From Rhodospirillales bacterium (GTDB taxonomy: Bacteria > Pseudomonadota > Alphaproteobacteria > CACIAM-22H2), in the NCBI GenBank assembly GCA_016195145.1, contig JACQAF010000053.1, positions 1 through 9,413 of the forward strand: a DNA stretch of 9,413 bases, given 5' to 3'. The notes beneath the pieces are model-generated. The model made no database searches. It saw only the letters and a list, made by a program, of their open reading frames with translations, and was not told where the DNA came from. Below, piece by piece: positions 8,651-9,413 of this stretch. A program made the position numbers and the translations under genes. Each line of letters opens with the position of its first letter. Position 1 is the stretch's first letter.

Positions 8651-9058
8651 ATGGTTAGCAATTTTTCCGATCTGGGCGTGCTGGTGGTGGACGACGAATC
8701 GTCCGTGACTCGGCTCCTCAAGATGATGCTCACCGATCTCGGCATATCCCAGGTCTTCGTCGCCAGGGATGGCCGCGATGCGCTGAAATTCCTCGGCGAA
8801 TACAGCGAGAGCGTCAACATCATCATCTGCGACTGGAACATGCCGCGCATGTCGGGGCTCGAACTCTTGCAGCAAGTCCGTACCGCCGACCCGGATACGA
8901 TGTTTCTGATGCTGACCGGCCGCAACGATATCGACTCGGTCAAGGCGGCGCGGGATTTCGGCGTGAACGGATACCTGTTGAAGCCGTTCTCGGCGGAACA
9001 GCTGCGTAAGAAGCTTACCGCTTATAATCGTCCGAATTTCGATCCCATGCGGGCATAG
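8651..9058 (+). CDS. Stand-alone CheY-like response regulator receiver
   Basis: This is a single receiver domain (135 residues) that would accept a phosphoryl group from a histidine kinase or phosphotransfer protein and act by protein contact, since no output domain follows. The acidic pocket is D14/D15 in VLVVDDES, the phospho-acceptor is D61 in ICDWNMPRMSG, the switch residue is T89 in LMLTGR, and the conserved lysine is K111 in LLKPFS. The CDWNMP box and the GYLLKPF stretch are close to chemotaxis CheY proteins. An AAAGGA ribosome site about 9 nt upstream supports the ATG at 8651. The 72-bp gap from the hybrid kinase, with the same strand and no terminator, suggests one operon and a phosphorelay partnership. 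No chemotaxis genes are in view, so cheY is not assigned. Confidence 0.92.
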   Translation: MVSNFSDLGVLVVDDESSVTRLLKMMLTDLGISQVFVARDGRDALKFLGEYSESVNIIICDWNMPRMSGLELLQQVRTADPDTMFLMLTGRNDIDSVKAARDFGVNGYLLKPFSAEQLRKKLTAYNRPNFDPMRA

Positions 9059-9065
9059 ACCGTAT

Positions 9066-9091
9066 GCCTGCCCCGCCCCGGGCGCGCAGGC
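9066..9091. terminator. Possible shared terminator hairpin between convergent genes
   Basis: GCCTGC (9066–9071) pairs with GCAGGC (9086–9091), with an inner CGCC/GGCG pairing (9074–9077 with 9081–9084) around a CCG loop. It fills almost all of the 33-bp gap between the CheY-like gene and the convergent gene at 9092. There is no T-tract, so it is a weak or rho-assisted candidate. Confidence 0.35.
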
Positions 9092-9413
9092 CTAAATGCC
9101 GACGCCCATCTTGCGCAGGAGCATCTTGCGCAACTCTTCCTGACGTCGGGCGAAGGCCACCTTGACCTCGTCATCGCCGATAAACTTGCCGTCATTTGTC
9201 TTGAGCAACATCTCGAGCTTAGTGAGGGCGGCACGTTCGGAGTCGGGATCGTTACGATTCAGCGGCTTGGTGGTATTGAGTTCGCGCTTCAGGCGGTCGA
9301 ACAGCACGGCGCGACAGGCCGGCATCTCGTTCTCGACGATCAGCTTGCGCACGAGCTTGAGGCTTTCCGACGCGCCCTTGGGGTCGGCGTCAAGGCGGCC
9401 GGTGGACAGTAGC
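9092..9413 (-). CDS. Unrecognised charged helical protein, C-terminal fragment
   Basis: The reading frame is open from the right window edge to the TAG at 9094–9092, giving 107 residues of C-terminus; the true start is outside the window. I do not recognise the family. The visible part is rich in Lys, Arg, Glu and Leu and looks almost entirely helical: an early segment (LKLVRKLIVENEMPACRAVL), a middle with KPLNRNDPDSERAALTKLEM, and an end RRQEELRKMLLRKMGVGI. It contains no visible catalytic motif, membrane segment or metal site. GC-rich codon use and the tidy convergent junction with the CheY-like gene support it as real. An internal GTG at 9352 could give an 86-residue product, but the frame continues upstream with similar composition (LSTGRLDADPKGASESLKL), so a longer protein is more likely. 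Confidence 0.6.
   Translation of the reverse strand, partial: LLSTGRLDADPKGASESLKLVRKLIVENEMPACRAVLFDRLKRELNTTKPLNRNDPDSERAALTKLEMLLKTNDGKFIGDDEVKVAFARRQEELRKMLLRKMGVGI

Overview
The window looks like chromosome from a GC-rich alphaproteobacterium, plausibly Rhodospirillales-like. This rests on the uvrA / ssb–gyrA neighbourhood, an SSB with a DDDIPF tail, strongly GC-biased coding, and a soluble multi-PAS hybrid kinase of a kind common in that class. It is an inference; no rRNA or other taxonomic marker is present.

Layout. (1) 1–1143: on the minus strand, the first 46 codons of gyrA (cut by the window edge), a 315-bp spacer and ssb. The spacer holds a good intrinsic terminator for ssb and a candidate gyrA promoter with a dyad. 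A 212-bp divergent promoter region separates ssb from uvrA. (2) 1144–4014: complete uvrA on the plus strand, ending at a perfect 13-bp hairpin shared with the convergent next gene. (3) 4117–5262: on the minus strand, a haem-oxygenase-like diiron oxidase/oxygenase (HDO, 'iron-containing redox enzyme' family) with all six expected metal ligands and no recognisable substrate-defining partner. (4) 5263–5841: a long divergent non-coding region whose core (5521–5760) is about 27% GC by hand count. It has an 11-bp-phased triple CTGTG repeat, an inverted copy of the same motif about 200 bp away, and a TTGACA promoter candidate reading toward the HDO gene. (5) 5842–8578: a soluble hybrid sensor histidine kinase broken by a frameshift. 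The second PAS domain changes frame near 6440 and lacks about 20 residues. The downstream frame still encodes PAS-PAS-HisKA-HATPase-REC with the catalytic motifs in place. (6) 8651–9058: a stand-alone CheY-like receiver, probably co-transcribed with the kinase. (7) 9092–9413: on the minus strand, the C-terminal part of an unrecognised charged helical protein that runs off the window.

How the genes fit together. The left half is housekeeping DNA replication and repair (gyrase, SSB, UvrA). The right half is accessory: an orphan HDO facing a phosphorelay (hybrid kinase plus CheY-like regulator, no DNA-binding output in view). The repeats shared across the AT-rich spacer suggest both divergent transcripts may answer to one regulator. 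That link is the best candidate here for an undescribed system, but it is an inference from layout and motifs only.
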